A stretch of 64,000 bases of DNA from Triglochin maritima (lineage: Eukaryota > Streptophyta > Magnoliopsida > Alismatales > Juncaginaceae): positions 52,226,925 to 52,290,924 of the forward strand of contig OY821772.1 of assembly GCA_963682175.1 (NCBI GenBank), written 5' to 3'. The first letter of the stretch is position 1. The number at the start of each line of letters is the position of its first letter. Shown here in pieces: positions 63,007 to 64,000 of this stretch. Position numbers and translations under genes: made by a program. The notes under the pieces are model-generated. The model was not told the origin of the DNA and did no database searches. It saw nothing but the letters and a program-made list of their open reading frames with translations.

Positions 63007-64000
63007 TTTTTTCGTAAAAAAAACCAAAGGCTATAGCACACGGATTTCTGTAAAAACCCTCAGTTTTTAAAAATGGCACTATTTCTTTGTTTTTACAGGC
63101 GTCTGATGACACGAATTGATATAATACGACGAAAATGTTAAACTCATGCGTCCGAAGAGAGATTTTTTGATATTTCCTTTTTTAGTAAAAAAAACCAAAG
63201 GCTATAGCACACGAATTCCTGTAAAAATCCTTACTTTTCAAAAATGGCACTATTTCTTTGTTTTTTGCTGTGTCTGAAGACACGAATTGATATTATACGA
63301 CGAAAATGTTAACTCATTCGTCCCAAGAGAGATTTTTTGATATTTCCTTTTTTGGGGAAAAACCCAAAGGGTATAGCACACGAATTCCTGTAAAAACCCT
63401 CAGTTTTTAAAAATGGCACTATTTCTTTGTTTTTTGCGGTGTCTGAAGACACGAATTGATATAATACGATGAAAATGTTAAACTCATTCTTCCCAAGAGA
63501 GATTTTTTGATATTTCCTTTTTAGGAAAAAAACCAAACGTTATAGCACACGAATTTCGGTAAAAAACCCTTAGTTTTTAAAAATGCTACTATTTCTTTGT
63601 TTTTGGAGGCGTCTGATGACACGAATTGATATAATACGACGAAAATGTTAAACTCATGCGTCTCAAGTTAGATTTTTTGATATTTCCTTTTTTAGTAAAA
63701 AAAACAAAGGCTATAGCACACGAATTCCTGTAAAACCCCTCAATTTTTAAAAATGGCACTATTTCTTTGTTTTTTATGGCGTCTGATGACACGATTGGAT
63801 ATTATACGACGAAAATGTTAAGCTGATGCGTCCGAAGATAGATTTTTTGATATTTCCTTTTTTAGTAAAAAAACCAAAGGCTATAGCACACCAATTCCGG
63901 TAAAAACCCTTAGTATTTAAAAATGACACTATTTCATTGTTTTTTAGCCGTCTGAGGACACGAATGAATATTATACGACGAAAATGTTAAACAGATGCTT
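63007..64000. repeat. Satellite to the right edge
   Basis: Six or so monomers of A, B-like, B', C, F/D-like and E type, cut by the window edge in an E monomer (cagatgctt). A gctgtgtctgaagacacg lead at about 63267 is a B' variant. The array clearly continues beyond the window. Confidence 0.85.

Larger units (their letters stand above)
1..64000. repeat. Satellite array, ~170-bp monomer, uninterrupted
   Basis: Every stretch of the window aligns to one monomer: a T-rich lead (ctatttctttg), a gcgtctgatgacacgaat block, tacgacgaaaatgtta, a gcgtccgaagagag block, a T-tract/A-tract pair, then ccaaaggctata, a cacacgaat block and taaaaacc. Landmarks recur at 168-171 bp (for example ccgaagagag at 52451, 52621 and 52791, exactly 170 apart). 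All copies have the same orientation; I saw no inversion, foreign insertion or unique spacer. Array edges lie outside the window. Satellite identity is read directly from the sequence. A centromeric or pericentromeric location is inferred from nucleosome-sized monomers, higher-order structure and lack of transposons; a subtelomeric or B-chromosome satellite would look similar. I cannot match the monomer to a named family. Confidence 0.98.

Noticed and set aside
1..64000. About one hundred open frames of 60-121 codons, mostly minus strand, translating to similar lysine- and phenylalanine-rich peptides
   Set aside because: They repeat with the satellite period, end after about one monomer because 170 is not a multiple of 3, and are broken by homopolymer indels. 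They have no conserved start context, and their similarity follows from DNA-level repetition. Not genes.
1..64000. Match to human alpha satellite, Arabidopsis CEN180 or another named family
   Set aside because: Monomer length is similar but the sequence does not resemble those I know; I do not assign a family name or species.

Overview
The window is one uninterrupted block of satellite DNA. From base 1 to base 64000 it consists of head-to-tail copies, all in one orientation, of an AT-rich monomer of about 170 bp (roughly 375-380 copies). The array starts and ends inside a monomer, so neither edge is present. I found no protein gene, RNA gene, transposon, CRISPR array or unique spacer. Open frames of 60-120 codons occur throughout, mostly on the minus strand, but they are translations of the monomer and not genes.

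The DNA is eukaryotic. A nucleosome-sized monomer, many kilobases of higher-order repeats (HORs) and no interspersed elements are typical of the core of a centromeric or pericentromeric satellite. I do not recognise the monomer: it is not human alpha satellite or Arabidopsis CEN180 as I remember them. A plant is a reasonable guess from monomer size, but an animal is possible. Centromere identity is an inference.

Layout. (1) 1-7755: the most heterogeneous part, with a diverged 12-monomer repeat (period about 1994 bp) and one monomer enlarged by an exact 49-bp partial duplication. (2) 7756-16558: two apparently identical 4390-bp units of about 26 monomers. (3) 16531-23184: three near-identical 2203-bp units of 13 monomers, then a decayed fourth copy to about 24.03 kb. 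(4) 24.03-28.19 kb: mixed variants with traces of the same 2.2-kb period. (5) 28190-35740: an older HOR of 2831 bp, then 3679 bp (enlarged by an internal 848-bp tandem duplication), then a truncated copy; it carries a monomer shortened by about 49 bp. (6) 35741-36947: transition with a scrambled 191-bp monomer. (7) 36948-43325: a 3395-bp duplication whose first unit has a chimeric tail. (8) 43326-64000: a HOR family built from seven recognisable monomer classes.

Classes in region 8, by diagnostic bases. A: tail cacacgaatttcgat or cacacgaatttctg, body catgcgtccgaagag. B: gtgtctgaagacatg. B': gtgtctgaagacacg. C: ggtggcgtc with catgcgtctgaag. D: tatggcgtc with agcaaaaaaccc and cactaattccgg. E: gaatgaatatta with cagatgcttcc. 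F: gattggatatta with ctgatgcgtccgaagatag. At 52.9-60.2 kb the order is B-B'-C-D-E-A-F-E-A-A-A, an 11-monomer HOR of about 1870 bp. Most neighbouring blocks of 6, 7, 8, 10 and 13 monomers are that order with whole monomers lost, repeated or fused into hybrids. The window is therefore a record of repeated unequal crossover or conversion in register with the monomer. The most informative details are junction monomers, hybrid monomers and a 49-bp insertion/deletion pair explained by a gcgtc motif that occurs twice per monomer.
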